Assembly (NCBI GenBank): GCA_018350325.1
Contig: JAEVLN010000009.1
Location: 1,199,388 to 1,263,387, forward strand
DNA length: 64,000 nucleotides
From: Globodera rostochiensis
Lineage: Eukaryota; Nematoda; Chromadorea; Rhabditida; Heteroderidae
Direction: 5' to 3'
Below the pieces are notes generated by a model. That model saw only the letters and a program-made list of their open reading frames with translations. It ran no database searches and was not told where the DNA came from. Shown here in pieces: positions 12,601 through 23,141 of the stretch. A program made the translations under genes and the position numbers. Every line of letters starts with the position of its first letter. Positions within the stretch are counted from its first letter, which is position 1.

Positions 12601-15600
12601 ATTTGAGTCCCACGGTAAAAGGGTCACTTCAGTACTAAGGACTAAAACCCGGGTTGTTACCTTTTTATCGACTCGTTACCTTTTTTTAGAGGGCTTTCTA
12701 ATTTTTACAAAATCCAGGGGCTGGGTTTGACATACCAAACCGGAACTTGGGTTCGTGTTCTACGCACGGCTTTTGTATGATTTACTGAGTTTGTTTTGAT
12801 TTTTATTAAAGGTAAAACGGTCGATAAAAAGGTAACATTGATGGTCGTCCAGGGGCGGGGGTCCAATCGAAACACGAATTAAAGCAAAACAATAAAATTA
12901 AAAGCTTTGCCTCAATTTGTGACGCTTTGTCCACCGATTCCAACGCCATTCCTATCACGTGAGAGCTTGCTGAACTTGTGCTGTGCATATTTCATAATGT
13001 CGCCCTGCAGACTGCGCACAATGCGCTCGCGGTCCTCGGGCAGTCCATGCTCAATCATATGAGCCGTCTAATCACGTAGTTGCCATAATCACGTAGCTGC
13101 CAACTGGGTCGTGACCATAGTTAGTGTGGCTTGCCAGACGCTTTTGTTGTTCCATGCAGTGTTCAAGCACACATTCGATCACCCAACTACCGTATTTATG
13201 GAGGGACAGAGGAATCACTTGCGCCAATATCTCATTGATTATCTAAAAATATTTTTATATAGCCAAGCATTTGAGTCCCACGGTAAAAGGGTCACTTCAG
13301 TACTAAGGACTAAAACCCGGGTTGTTACCTTTTTATCGACTCGTTACCTTTTTTTAGAGGGCTTTCTAATTTTTACAAAATCCAGGGACTGGGTTTGACA
13401 TACCAAACCGGAACTTGGGTTCGTGTTCTACGCACGGCTTTTGTATGATTTACTGAGTTTGTTTTGATTTTTATTAAAGGTAAAACGGTCGATAAAAAGG
13501 TAACATTGATGGTCGTCCGGGGCGCATCAGGTGGTTCCGACACTAGTTGATTTCGACAGTAAGTGATTTCGACAGTGAATTCCAAAAAAATGTATCGAAC
13601 TTGTTAGCATTTCGAATTTTCAACTTCTAAATGCTTTTAGACCACCTGTACGTTATAAGTTTTGCTTAAAAAAAATGCATTTTTAGGCTTGCCTCGAAAA
13701 TTACAGATTTTTTGAATTGTTTGAATTTTTTACTTTTTTAGGGATTTTATATCGTTTACGTGGGTCGAAATGCCTAAAAATGCGAATTTTAGACTTCTTG
13801 GAAAATTATAGAATTTTTAATAGTGGCACTGTCGAAATTCACTGTCGAAATCAACTACTGTCGGAACCACATGATGCCGTTCGGGGGGCGGGGGTCCAAT
13901 CGAAACACGAATTAAAGCAAAACAATAAAATTAAAAGCTTGCCTCAATTTGTGACGCTTTGTCCACCGATTCCAACGCCATTCCTATCACGTGAGAGCTT
14001 GCTGAACTTGTCCTGTGCATATTTCATAATGTCGCCCTGCAGACTGCGCACAATGCGCTCGCGGTCCTCGGGCAGTCCATGCTCAATCATATGAGCCGTC
14101 TAATCACGTAGTTGCCATACAGTGAGCACAAGCGTTCTTCATAATGTAGCCCTGCAGACTGCGCACAATGCGCTCGCGGTCCTCGGGCAGTCCATGCTCA
14201 ATCATATGAGCTGTCTAATCACGTAGCTGCCAACTGGGTCGTGACCATAGTTAGTGTGGCTTGCCAGACGCTTTTGTTGTTCCATGCAGTGTTCAAGCAC
14301 ACATTCGATCACCCAACTACCGTATTTATGGAGGGACAGAGGAATCACTTGCGCCAATATCTCATTGATTATCTAAAAATATTTTTATATAGCCAAGCAA
14401 TTGAGTCCCACGGTAAAAGGGTCACTTCAGTACTAAGGACTAAAACCCGGGTTGTTACCTTTTTATCGACTCGTCACCTTTTTTTTAGAGGGCTTTCTAA
14501 TTTTTACAAAATCCAGGGACTGGGTTTGACATACCAAACCGGAACTTTGGTTCGTGTTCTACGCACGGCTTTTGTATGATTTACTGAGTTTGTTTTGATT
14601 TTTATTAAAGGTAAAACGGTCGATAAAAAGGTAACATTGATGGTCGTCCGGGGGGCGGTGGTCCAATCGAAACACGAATTAAAGCAAAACAATAAAATTA
14701 AAAGCTTTGCCTCAATTTGTGACGCTTTGTCCACCGATTCCAACGCCATTCCTATCACGTGAGAGCTTGCTGAACTTGTCCTGTGCGTATTTCATAATGT
14801 CGCCCTGCAGACTGCGCACAATGCGCTCGCGGTCCTCGGGCAGTCCATGCTCAATCATATGAGCTGTCTAATCACGTAGCTGCCAACTGGGTCGTGACCA
14901 TAGTTAGTGTGGCTTGCCAGACGCTTTTGTTGTTCCATGCAGTGTTCAAGCACACATTCGATCACCCAACTACCGTATTTATGGAGGGACAGAGGAATCA
15001 CTTGCGCCAATATCTCATTGATTATCTAAAAATATTTTTATATAGCCAAGCATTTGAGTCCCTCGGTAAAAGGGTCACTTCAGTACTAAGTACTAAAACC
15101 CGGGTTGTTACCTTTTTATCGACTCGTCACCTTTTTTTAGAGGGCTTTCTTATTTTTACAAAATCCAGGGACTGGGTTTGACATACCAAACCGGAACTTG
15201 GGTTCGTGTTCTACGCACGGCTTTTGTATGATTTACTGAGTTTGTTTTGATTTTAATTAAAGGTAAAACGGTCGATAAAAAGGTAACATTGATGGTCGTC
15301 CGGGGGGAGGGGGTCCAATCGAAACACGAATTAAAAAAAAACAATAAAATTAAAAGCTTTGCCTCAATTTGTGACGCTTTGTCCACCGATTCCAACGCCA
15401 TTCCTATCACGTGAGAGCTTGCTGAACTTGTCCTGTGCGTATTTCATAATGTAGCCCTGCAGACTGCGCACAATGCGCTCGCGGTCCTCGGGCAGTCCAT
15501 GCTCAATCATATGAGCCGTCTAATCACGTAGCTGCCAACTGGGCCGTGACCATATTTAGTGTGGCTTGCCAGACGCTTTTGTTGTTCCATGCAGTGCTCA

Positions 15601-16958
15601 AGCACACATTCGATCACCCAACTACCGTATTTATGGAGGGACAGAGGAATCACTTGCGCCAATATCTCATTGATTATCTAAAAATATTTTTATATAGCCA
15701 AGCATTTGAGTCCCTCGGTAAAAGGGTCACTTCAGTACTAAGTACTAAAACCCGGGTTGTTACCTTTTTATCGACTCGTCACCTTTTTTTTAGAGGGCTT
15801 TCTAATTTTTACAAAATCTAGGGACTGGGTTTGACATACCAAACCGGAACCTGGGTTCGTGTTCTACGCACGGCTTTTGTATGATTTACTGAGTTTGTTT
15901 TGATTTTTATTAAAGGTAAAACGGTCGATAAAAAGGTAACATTGATGGTCGTCCGGGGGGAGGGGGTCCAATCGAAACACGAATTAAAGAAAAACAATAA
16001 AATTAAAAGCTTTGCCTCAATTTGTGACGCTTTGTCCACCGATTCCAACGCCATTCCTATCACGTGAGAGCTTGCTGAGCTTGTCCTGTGCATATTTCAT
16101 AATGTCGCCCTGCAGACTGCGCACAATGCGCTCGCGGTCCTCGGCCAGTCCATGCTCAATCATATGAGCCGTCTAATCACGTAGCTGCCAACTGGGTCGT
16201 GACCATAGTTAGTGTGGCTTGCCAGACGCTTTTGTTGTTCCATGCAGTGTTCAAGCACACATTCGATCACCCAACTACCGTATTTATGGAGGGACAGAGG
16301 AATCACTTGCGCCAATATCTCATTGATTATCTAAAAATATTTTTATATAGCCAAGCATTTGAGTCCCACGGTAAAAGGGTCACTTCAGTACTAAGTACTA
16401 AAACCCGGGTTGTTACCTTTTTATCGACTCGTCACCTTTTTTTAGAGGGCTTTCTAATTTTTACAAAATCCAGGGACTGGGTTTGACATACCAAACCGGA
16501 ACTTGGGTTCGTGTTCTACGTACGGCTTTTGTATGATTTACTGAGTTTGTTTTGATTTTTATTAAAGGTAAAACGGTCGATAAAAAGGTAACATTGATGG
16601 TCGTCCGGGGGGAGGGGGTCCAATCGAAACACGAATTAAAGAAAAACAATAAAATTAAAAGCTTTGCCTCAATTTGTGACGCTTTGTCCACCGATTCCAA
16701 CGCCATTCCTATCATGTGACAGCTTGCTGAACTTGTCCTGTGCGTATTTCATAATGCCGCCCTGCAGACTGCGCACAATGCGCTCGCGGTCCTCGGGCAG
16801 TCCATGCTCAATCATATGAGCCGTCTAATCACGTAGTTGCCATACTGAACCGTGTCCAAATTGAGCACAAGCGTTCTTTTATAATGTCGCCCTGCAGACT
16901 GCGCACAATGCGCTCCCGATCTTCGGGCAGTCCATGCTCAATCACATGTTGAATTGAG
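3636..16958 (-). repeat. PUF-gene-derived tandem array with higher-order repeats
   Basis: About 18 near-identical copies of a segment that, on the minus strand, encodes pieces of Pumilio/PUF repeats. The copies start near 3932, 4584, 5351, 6003, 6770, 7423, 8189, 8842, 9608, 10261, 11024, 11677, 12443, 13111, 14241, 14894, 15546 and 16199. Spacing alternates ~652 and ~767 bp, giving a higher-order period of ~1419 bp; the 115-bp excess is an extra copy of the repeat-7 piece (EHGLPEDRERIVRSLQGDI). Each unit in minus orientation holds HVIGMALESVDKASQIE, a ~330-nt intron with a GC donor, then EILAQVIPLSLHKYGSWVIE and EHGLPEDRERIVRS. The junction after YAQDKF is out of frame and the frames shift between pieces, so a continuous long PUF protein is not encoded. 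Copies 14241-16199 are mostly simple 652-bp units. Confidence 0.9.
13522..13877. mobile_element. hAT-like MITE, 356 bp, inserted in one PUF-array unit
   Basis: Inverted ends GCATCAGGTGGTTCCGACA / its inverse, with the private word TTTCGACAGT repeated near both ends. The duplication is cgtccggg on the left and cgttcggg on the right, one mismatch in eight. The host unit is 1130 bp; removing 356+8 leaves 766, exactly a long array unit. The insertion is therefore younger than that array copy and was not amplified. Confidence 0.8.
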
Positions 16959-17110
16959 CCTTCTCCGTGTGACTGACACGCCCCAACTTTTGCCGGATGG
17001 ACCTGGCGAAATGTTAATTCAAATTCTATATTTAATCAATAATAGCTCTAATTGTTTATGCTAAAATGGAACGATTTTACATCCGTCTTTTGTTACTCAA
17101 AAGTCGTTTT

Positions 17111-17439
17111 GGTAATACTTAAGCTTGTCGCCCTCATTTTTAAAAAAAAAATAAAATAATTTTTAATTGGATTAAAGAGTTCCTAGGAGTATTCGAGGCC
17201 GTAGATTCTGAATCTGATTTTTTATTTAGTTTTTTGATTGTTTAAAGGCTAAAATTAATTTTTGAAAATTTTTAATTTTTCGAAAAATTGTTCGAATTCC
17301 GGGTCCGGTGTTTGTAATTGGTCGAAATAAATATCAGATTTAGAATCTACGGACTCGAATACCCCTAAGAACTCTTTAATCCAATTTAAAAAAAAATTTT
17401 GCTTTTTTTTAAATGAGGGGGACAAGCTTAAGTATTACC
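17111..17439. mobile_element. hAT-like MITE, 329 bp, TSD gtcgtttt
   Basis: Begins GGTAATACTTAAGCTTGTC and ends in the inverse. Long AT-rich inverted arms include a shared GGATTAAAGAGTTC block. The flanking 8-bp duplication gtcgtttt is perfect (17103-17110 and 17440-17447). No coding capacity. Confidence 0.85.
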
Positions 17440-17598
17440 GTCGTTTTTTCCTTAATTTTTAAAAATTCAACGATTCCAAAATCGCTTTAATTTCAATTTT
17501 TATTTTCTATTGACGAATTCGTAATCAGCACATTAAATAGCATGTTTGCAGACAATTTAACAGTAAAGTCCAAGAAACGGACTTTTTCACATTTGGTA

Positions 17599-18110
17599 TT
17601 TCTACCTTATAAGGTTCTGGAAGTCAAACCGAGCAATTCATAAACCAATCGACTCCTCTCTAAGCCTAACGCACGAAGCGCGGACTCATCTGTGAAGAAA
17701 GTTATGGCCCCTCAAAGTTGGCCAAAAACAATAGAGGGGACCCTTTTGGTCAACATTTTTGGAAAAAAATGTTTATTCTAAAAATGGTCTGAAATGTTAT
17801 TTGATACGCTTGGGGGTTGGGAGGTTGGGGGTAGAGACCGGATTTGAGCTTCAGCGAGATCTCGAGTCGAGATTTTTTGAGATGTCGAGACCGAGATCTC
17901 GTCTCGACCGGTCTCTAGTTGGGGGTTGGGGGGTTAACATATTCACAGACAATATTTAGAATAAAAAATTTTTCCAAAAAGTTGACAAAAGGGTCCCCTC
18001 TATTGTGTTTGGCCAACTTTGAGGGGCCATTTGTGCGTTAGGCTTAGAGAGGATTCGATTGGTATAATGAATTGCTTGGTTTGGCTTCCAGAACCTTTAT
18101 AAGGTAGAAA
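17599..18110. repeat. Foldback element with a nested insertion at its centre
   Basis: The left arm starts TTTCTACCTTATAAGGTTC and the right arm is its inverse. The arms also share AGGGGACCCTTTTG and CTAAGCCTAACGCAC blocks in opposite orientation, each arm ~200 bp. The centre holds the 86-bp hAT-like insertion at 17832-17917. I found no target duplication for the outer element. Confidence 0.7.
17832..17917. mobile_element. hAT-like micro-element, 86 bp, TSD gttggggg
   Basis: Begins TAGAGACCGG and ends CCGGTCTCTA, with the word GAGATCTCGAG repeated in both orientations between. The flanking 8-bp duplication gttggggg is perfect (17824-17831 and 17918-17925). It sits at the loop of the 17599-18110 foldback. 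One of the smallest members of the family here. Confidence 0.8.
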
Positions 18111-18229
18111 TTCCCCACATTCTTCAGGCCATGACATTTAATGTTTTTTTGTATTGCTTTAGCTTAATGTTCAATTCATTGGCTTTTGAATGGAATTAGC
18201 TTGTCTGATTCGATGGAAGTTGAAGAAAT

Positions 18230-18540
18230 TTAGACGCCATGGAATGCATGGGTTGGCGCCAGCCCCGGGATGGCCAAATCGTTCACCGTGAAACTCCCCC
18301 CCCCAGCAATTCGCACCTTGAACCATGAGGGCCCAACGCATACGACACGACGTGTTTGCCCAAATCGGCGAGTTGAAAATTGGCAGAACGGTTGTGGTGG
18401 TAATCGTCCAACAGCTTGAAACCGCCATTGTTGCTGTACTCGTTCGACAGCTTGAAACGGTGGCTTGGGCGGTCTAAAATTGCAAAAACTAAGCTCCATC
18501 CGAGCTCCAGAGGTAAAATTTTGGAATATTTTATGTGCAT
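18230..18540 (-). pseudogene. Unrecognised coding fragment with homopolymer frameshift
   Basis: On the minus strand a protein-like stretch reads FKLSNEYSNNGGFKLLDDYH, then HHNRSANFQLADLGKHVV, then SYALGPHGSRCELLGGG. It continues as SFTVNDLAIPGLAPTHAFHG and a stop only if the frame shifts by one base at a run of nine C on the plus strand (18296-18304). Both halves have balanced composition and look genuinely coding. I do not recognise the family. The run could be an assembly or sequencing indel, in which case the gene's last exon is intact; otherwise it is a pseudogene. No upstream exon was identified with confidence. Confidence 0.35.
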
Positions 18541-19263
18541 TTTCTTCTTGTGGGCTCAAATTTGCAAAATTTACTGGACGACGACTACGGCGCGGTGCGA
18601 GCGACGCATGAAAGAACGGCCGGGGACAAATTTTTGATGCAGAAAAACACCACATGAACAGTTTGAATTTGTTGAAGCTAAACAAAATTTTGAATTTCGA
18701 CAAAGAAGGATTCTCTCGTCATTGCAAATTCCGATTAATTCGATTAATTTATTCTGAGCCTAGTTTTAAACAAAAAATCTGAAGGCTTCAACTCTTAGAG
18801 CATTTTTATTTGCGTTTTTCCTAATAATGTGCAAAAGAGCACAAAATTTAAGGCAAAGAAAAGCTTTTGGAAGTCGTTTTGTCCAAACAATTTATCGAAA
18901 ACGAAAAAAAAATGTAGAAATGTTTTTACGCTTTTTCATAAGCTTGGACTTGTCGAAAACAAAACTACCTAAATGGTTTTTTGGCACTACAATTTTTGCA
19001 TTCGAATCAATTTGTCGAAAACGAAACGAAAATCGAATGATTTATATTCAATGTGTAATTGTTTTTACGTTTTCCCGGGGCCAAAACAAAAAAAACTCTT
19101 GCAAACCTTGCGAATATTGTGCTTGCCGTTCAGAAAATTGCGAATGAATCGCTCGATCATTTGAGCGATTGCGTTAATTTCTAAATGTTGAAAAGCGCCA
19201 ATTGAAAAAATTTTGAATAATAAATGAGACAAAAGGGGCAACCAGAAAATTTCAACTCAGTTT
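18541..19263. other. Intergenic, AT-rich with a diverged direct repeat
   Basis: Two diverged direct copies of a block containing TTGTCGAAAACGAAA followed by TGTTTTTACG occur around 18885-18935 and 19010-19075. Open frames here (for example 18827-19147 plus) are low-complexity and resemble no protein I know. Confidence 0.4.
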
Positions 19264-19289
19264 TTGTGTTCAGTGTCCAAGTTTTCGCG

Positions 19290-20190
19290 GTTCCGAACCC
19301 GTTCCCCTGCTCATCCCCGAAAACGGGGATCCCCGGCCATTCTCATCCTTGTCCCGTTCCCCGGTTTGTCATCCACGAAGTTTGTCATCCCCCGAAAACG
19401 GAGTCCCCGGCCATTCTCATCCCCGTCCCGTTCCCCGGTTTGTCATCCACGAAAACGGAGGTCCCCGGCCATTCTCATCCTCGTCCCGTTCCCCGGTTTG
19501 TCATCCACGAAAACGGAGGTCCCCGGCCATTCTCATCCTCGTCCCGTTCCCCGGTTTGTCATCCCCCGAAAACGGAGTCCCCGGCCATTTTCATCCTCGT
19601 CCCGTTCCCCGGTTTGTCATCCACGAAAACGGAGGTCCTCGGCCATTCTCATCCTCGTCCCGTTCCCCGGTTTGTCATCCCCCGAAAACGGAGTCCCCGG
19701 CCATTCTCATCCCCGTCCCGTTCCCCGGTTTGTCATCCACGAAAACGGAGGTCCCCGGCTAACCCGGTTTGTCATCCCCCGAAAACGGAGGTCCCCGGCC
19801 ATTCTCATCTCCGTCCCGTTCCCCGGTTTGTCATCCACGAAAACGGAGGTCCCCGGCTAACCCGGTTTGTCATCCCCCGAAAACGGAGGTCCCCGGCCAT
19901 TCTCATCCCCGTCCCGTTCCCCGGTTTGTCATCCACGAAAACGGAGGTCCCCGGCCATTCTCATCCTCGTCCCGTTCCCCGGTTTGTCATCCCCCGAAAA
20001 CGGAGGTCCCCGGCCATTCTCATCCCCGTCCCGTTCCCCGGTTTGTCATCCACGAAAACGGAGGTCCCCGGCCATTCTCATCCTCGTCCCGTTCCCCGGT
20101 TTGTCATCCCCCGAAAACGGAGGTCCCCGGCCATTCTCATCCCCGTTCCCCGGTTTGTCATCCCCGAAAACGGGGATCCCCGGTTCATCC
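19290..20190. repeat. 58-bp minisatellite, about 15 units
   Basis: Units contain GTTTGTCATCCACGAAAACG, GAGGTCCCCGGCCATTCTCA and TCCTCGTCCCGTTCCCCG (58 bp). Two sub-types alternate (CATCCACGAAAAC and CATCCCCCGAAAAC), and two shortened units carry GGCTAACCC. The first and last units carry the perfect hairpin CATCCCCGAAAACGGGGATC. Because 58 is not a multiple of three and the unit lacks stops, all three plus frames stay open; the longest runs 19224-20240. I treat that as a by-product of the repeat. Its GC content contrasts sharply with the AT-rich surroundings. Confidence 0.85.
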
Positions 20191-20502
20191 CCGCCGGGTA
20201 TGACAATGCAATAACCCGCGGTGTTGTCCTTCCCCGTTAATTTATATAAAAAGAAATAAATTAAAACTCAAACGGATTTAAATACTGCGCCTTGGTCACG
20301 TTTGAAGAAAGTTAATCATCATAATCGATTTGATCTTCGGGCCGATCGCCCTCCATCTGATCAGTTCAAAATTTGATCAATCACAAAAAACGAATATGAA
20401 TTTCGAGTGTTCTAAATGTTAGAAGATATATAGAGTACTATGTCCGCAACATCGAGCCGGTTCGATGTTACTATTCAACTATGCCAAATCTTGCAAAAAA
20501 AA

Positions 20503-21460
20503 AACGGTACCAGGATAGAGAACATTAAATTAATGGAATCGTGTCGATAAACAAAATTTTTGACAAAAAACGGAACCGCTGCTGTACAACTCGCCTATGT
20601 AACATTTCGCCTACGCAACATTTCGCCTACAAAGCCAAAAGGCAACATTTCGCCTACAAGGTTAAAATGTTACAACTCGCCTACACAACATTTCGCCTAC
20701 ACAGTCAAAAAGCAACATTTCGCCTACAAATTTTAAAATTCAATTTTTAACATTTCCTTTGACAAATTTAAGGCTTATTTGGCTAGATCAAAAGCAAAAG
20801 CATTGTAAAATCCATCTTCACACACGTATACCTAATTATTTATACTAGTAGATAAAGGAAAATCAATTTTGAAAAAAATGGGTCTGAAAAGGAAGATCCA
20901 AGAAGAGCCAAGCGCAAAGCTTCAAAAATTTTCGGCCAAGCAAGGAAGGACGTCACCTGCGAGGTTTTTGAGCACTTCGACAAATGTTAAGACGGTAAAT
21001 GCCCAGTTTCGCAAAAACAACAGAGGTGCCTAGATGTGAGAACAATTCTATTGACAAAATCTATTTAATTATTCATTTTGTATCATTTCTTTGTTGCCAG
21101 AGTTAATAAAATTGAAGCTTTAATTCTTTCGCGCATTACAAAATGCTTAATCGTTTGTCAAAGAAAATTTAAAAAAAAAAAGAATTTTTAAAATTTGTAG
21201 GCGAAATGTTGCTTTTTGACTGGGTAGGCGAAATGTAACATTTTAACCCTGTAGGCGAAATGTTGCCTATTGGCTGTGTAGGCAAAATGTAAATAGGCGA
21301 AATGTTGTGTAGGCGAAGTGTTGCTTTTTGGCTTTGTAGGCGAAATGTTGCCTTTTGGCTGTGTAGGCGAAATGTTACATAGGCGAGTTGTAGTGGCGCC
21401 AACGGAACTAGGGTAGAGAACATTAATTAATGGAATCGTGTCTATAAACAGCATTTTTGA
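20503..21460. mobile_element. Foldback with iterated GTAGGCGAAATGTTGC arms inside 60-bp direct repeats
   Basis: Inverted arms (20585-~20750 and ~21188-21392) are made of the word GTAGGCGAAATGTTGC and variants, four to eight copies per arm; the outer tips read TACAACTCGCCTATGTAAC and its inverse. Outside the arms, ~60-bp direct repeats (20503-20563, 21401-21460; shared AATGGAATCGTGTC) flank the whole. That arrangement suggests insertion into, or mobilisation together with, a duplicated segment. The interior holds a 51-codon basic open frame. Confidence 0.7.
20878..21033 (+). CDS. Small basic ORF inside foldback element
   Basis: ATG to TAG, 51 residues, beginning MGLKRKIQEEPSAKLQKF and rich in Lys and Arg with few acidic residues. 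It lies in the unique interior between the iterated-word arms. I recognise no domain. It could be a captured exon fragment, since the composition is more protein-like than the flanks, or a chance frame. No upstream motif supports translation. Confidence 0.25.
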   Translation: MGLKRKIQEEPSAKLQKFSAKQGRTSPARFLSTSTNVKTVNAQFRKNNRGA

Positions 21461-21852
21461 GTTGGGTGTTTTCTTCAGTAAAAAATCGTCACGTACCCCG
21501 ATCTGAATAACTTCCGTTACATCCGACAGATCCTTACCAAATTTTAACCATCACTAGAAAACAAAATAAGGAATAGCTTAATGCTTAGAGATTGATCTTT
21601 ATATGTTCCTTCACGAGTTATAGTCAAAACTGTTGAGTTTAAATTCTTCAACCCAAATTTTTACAAATTTTGGTAGGGGTAAGAAGGGAGCACAAGAAGC
21701 TTGGTTACAAAATTTGTCACGAAATATTTTATCCAATGCTTTTTCGAAGGATATAAAATAAAGATATGAAGATTGGTCAGTAGAAATTCTACAAGTCGAC
21801 ATAACCCCGATATTTGTTGCTTAAATTTACGCAAAAATCGGTTTCGAGCTCA
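21461..21852. other. Intergenic, no gene seen
   Basis: AT-rich sequence with only short open frames; nothing recognisable. Confidence 0.5.
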
Positions 21853-22143
21853 TCAAACGACCTTCTGCTGCTGCTGCAACTTGCATGTCAATTGTAGTTG
21901 GCGTTGACTTGTACCGGACAAAATTCTCCATTGTCGCATTCTTCCGTTTTCCTCTTCAATTTGCTTATGAAATTTGTTCTCAACGTGTGATTTGATGGCA
22001 GAGACTCCCATTGATTCAACATTTACATCCTTTTGACAAAAAGCACAATAGAAATGGCCATTTCCCTTTCTGCTACGCTTGACAAAATTATATTGTTTTT
22101 CCCATTCGGAATTGAATACACTTTTGCGCTTTGTTGATGACAT
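21853..22143 (-). CDS. BED-like zinc-finger fragment of the hAT-transposase type
   Basis: Minus-strand frame, ATG at 22143 (MSSTKRKSVFNSEWEKQYNF). It contains a CxxC...HxxxxxH finger: GHFYCAFCQKDVNV, then KSHVENKFHKQ. The order EW...+.F++...+...C..C.....  +..H....HK is typical of the N-terminal BED-like fingers of hAT transposases and related domesticated proteins, which bind DNA. The frame ends with a Q-rich tail after 96 codons and no transposase core follows, so this is a truncated transposon or a small derived protein. It is the only piece in the window that might belong to a source of trans-acting hAT machinery. Confidence 0.5.
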   Translation of the reverse strand: MSSTKRKSVFNSEWEKQYNFVKRSRKGNGHFYCAFCQKDVNVESMGVSAIKSHVENKFHKQIEEENGRMRQWRILSGTSQRQLQLTCKLQQQQKVV

Positions 22144-22435
22144 TCTAAATTTAAACATACTAGAATAGCGCATACAACATAGATAAATAATTTTTTGGAA
22201 GGTTCGTTTATTGAGAAAATGCATCCAAATTTACAAATATAAAAATTTACACAATGACAAAACATATAGTTGCAATTTAAATTACAAATATTTCAACTTC
22301 CAGCCAAATGCTCATTTTCAAGGACAATCTTGAAAATAAGGACATTTTCAATTTTCAAGATCGAGGGTCCCCTTTCAAGGACTGTCCTTGGCATTCAAGG
22401 ACGAATCCGAGACCTGGTTTAACCTATTTTTTTTT

Positions 22436-22520
22436 TGCGGATAGGGTTTGACGAGAGAAGCCCAGAAATAGCATTCATTTCGAAAAATGTTTGAATTAGT
22501 GCGACTTTTTAGTCCCTAAA
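22436..22520. mobile_element. Truncated copy of the 23142-23530 element
   Basis: Shares GGGTTTGACGAGAGAAGCCC and GCGACTTTTTAGTCCCTAAA with the left part of the 23142-23530 element, then stops abruptly. About 90% identical by eye over ~90 bp. Confidence 0.6.
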
Positions 22521-22595
22521 GTAAGAGATGAACGAAAGGGAAAGCAAAAGATTATAGACAAAACACATTTGGTTGATTTCCCTCACGATAACATC

Positions 22596-22714
22596 GTTTA
22601 CGACCATACCACGTTGAAAGCACGCCATCCCGTCCGATCTGGCAAGTTAAGCAACGTTGGGCCTCCTTAGTACTTGGAACGGAGACGTCCTGGGAATCGG
22701 CGGTGTTGTAAGCT
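22596..22714 (+). rRNA. 5S ribosomal RNA
   Basis: 119 bp beginning GTTTACGACC and ending GTTGTAAGCT, with the internal blocks CACGCCATCCCGTCCGATCT and AAGTTAAGCAACGTTGGGC and the box C region TACTTGGAACGGAGACG. The sequence is close to the nematode 5S consensus, and the terminal helix pairs with one G-U. A run of eight T at 22719-22726 is a suitable Pol III terminator. It is a single copy here with no neighbouring 5S or SL gene, unlike tandem 5S clusters, so it may be a dispersed copy; differences in the GGGCCTCCTTAG and GTCCTGGGAATCGGCGG stretches could be species-specific or decay. Confidence 0.9.
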
Positions 22715-22718
22715 TCAC

Positions 22719-22726
22719 TTTTTTTT
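22719..22726 (+). terminator. Pol III T-run after 5S rRNA
   Basis: Eight consecutive T starting five bases after the 5S 3' end, the expected RNA polymerase III termination signal. Confidence 0.7.
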
Positions 22727-23141
22727 AAATTTTATGTGAGTTCTGAATATTTCTTTTTTGTTTGTTCAAAAAATCTTAGGAAAACCATGGTTTAAAATTC
22801 AAATATCGAAATACAAAAATAAAATTTGTTTTCCCTACACGGAATCATCCATTCGTTCATTCATTCATTACATTTCACCTATTTGGACTGATTGAGCACT
22901 CCGACTTAGTCGTTTGGCGATTTATTTTTAATTAAAATATAATTCAAATGGAATTGAATGTGAACAATTATTCATTTACTCAAAAACTCAAGCATTCATT
23001 TAACAGTGAAATGAAACTTTATTAAAATTATTTTTCGTTTTTGGTGCTTTTCCATCCCGCGCAAGCGCAAGAGGAAACAAAACCGTTTGTTTGGGCTATT
23101 CTTAATGATTTGCCCGTTTGGGTTACTTTTGTAGCGATAAG

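Noticed and set aside
3932..16715. Dozens of 60-112 codon open frames on both strands of the PUF array
   Set aside because: They are the same few frames recurring in every unit. The plus-strand ones are antisense to PUF exons; the minus ones run through intron sequence.
19224..20240. 338-codon proline-rich open frame across the minisatellite
   Set aside because: The 58-bp unit has no stop in any plus frame and is not a multiple of three, so openness follows from the repeat. No start context, splice signal or protein similarity supports it.
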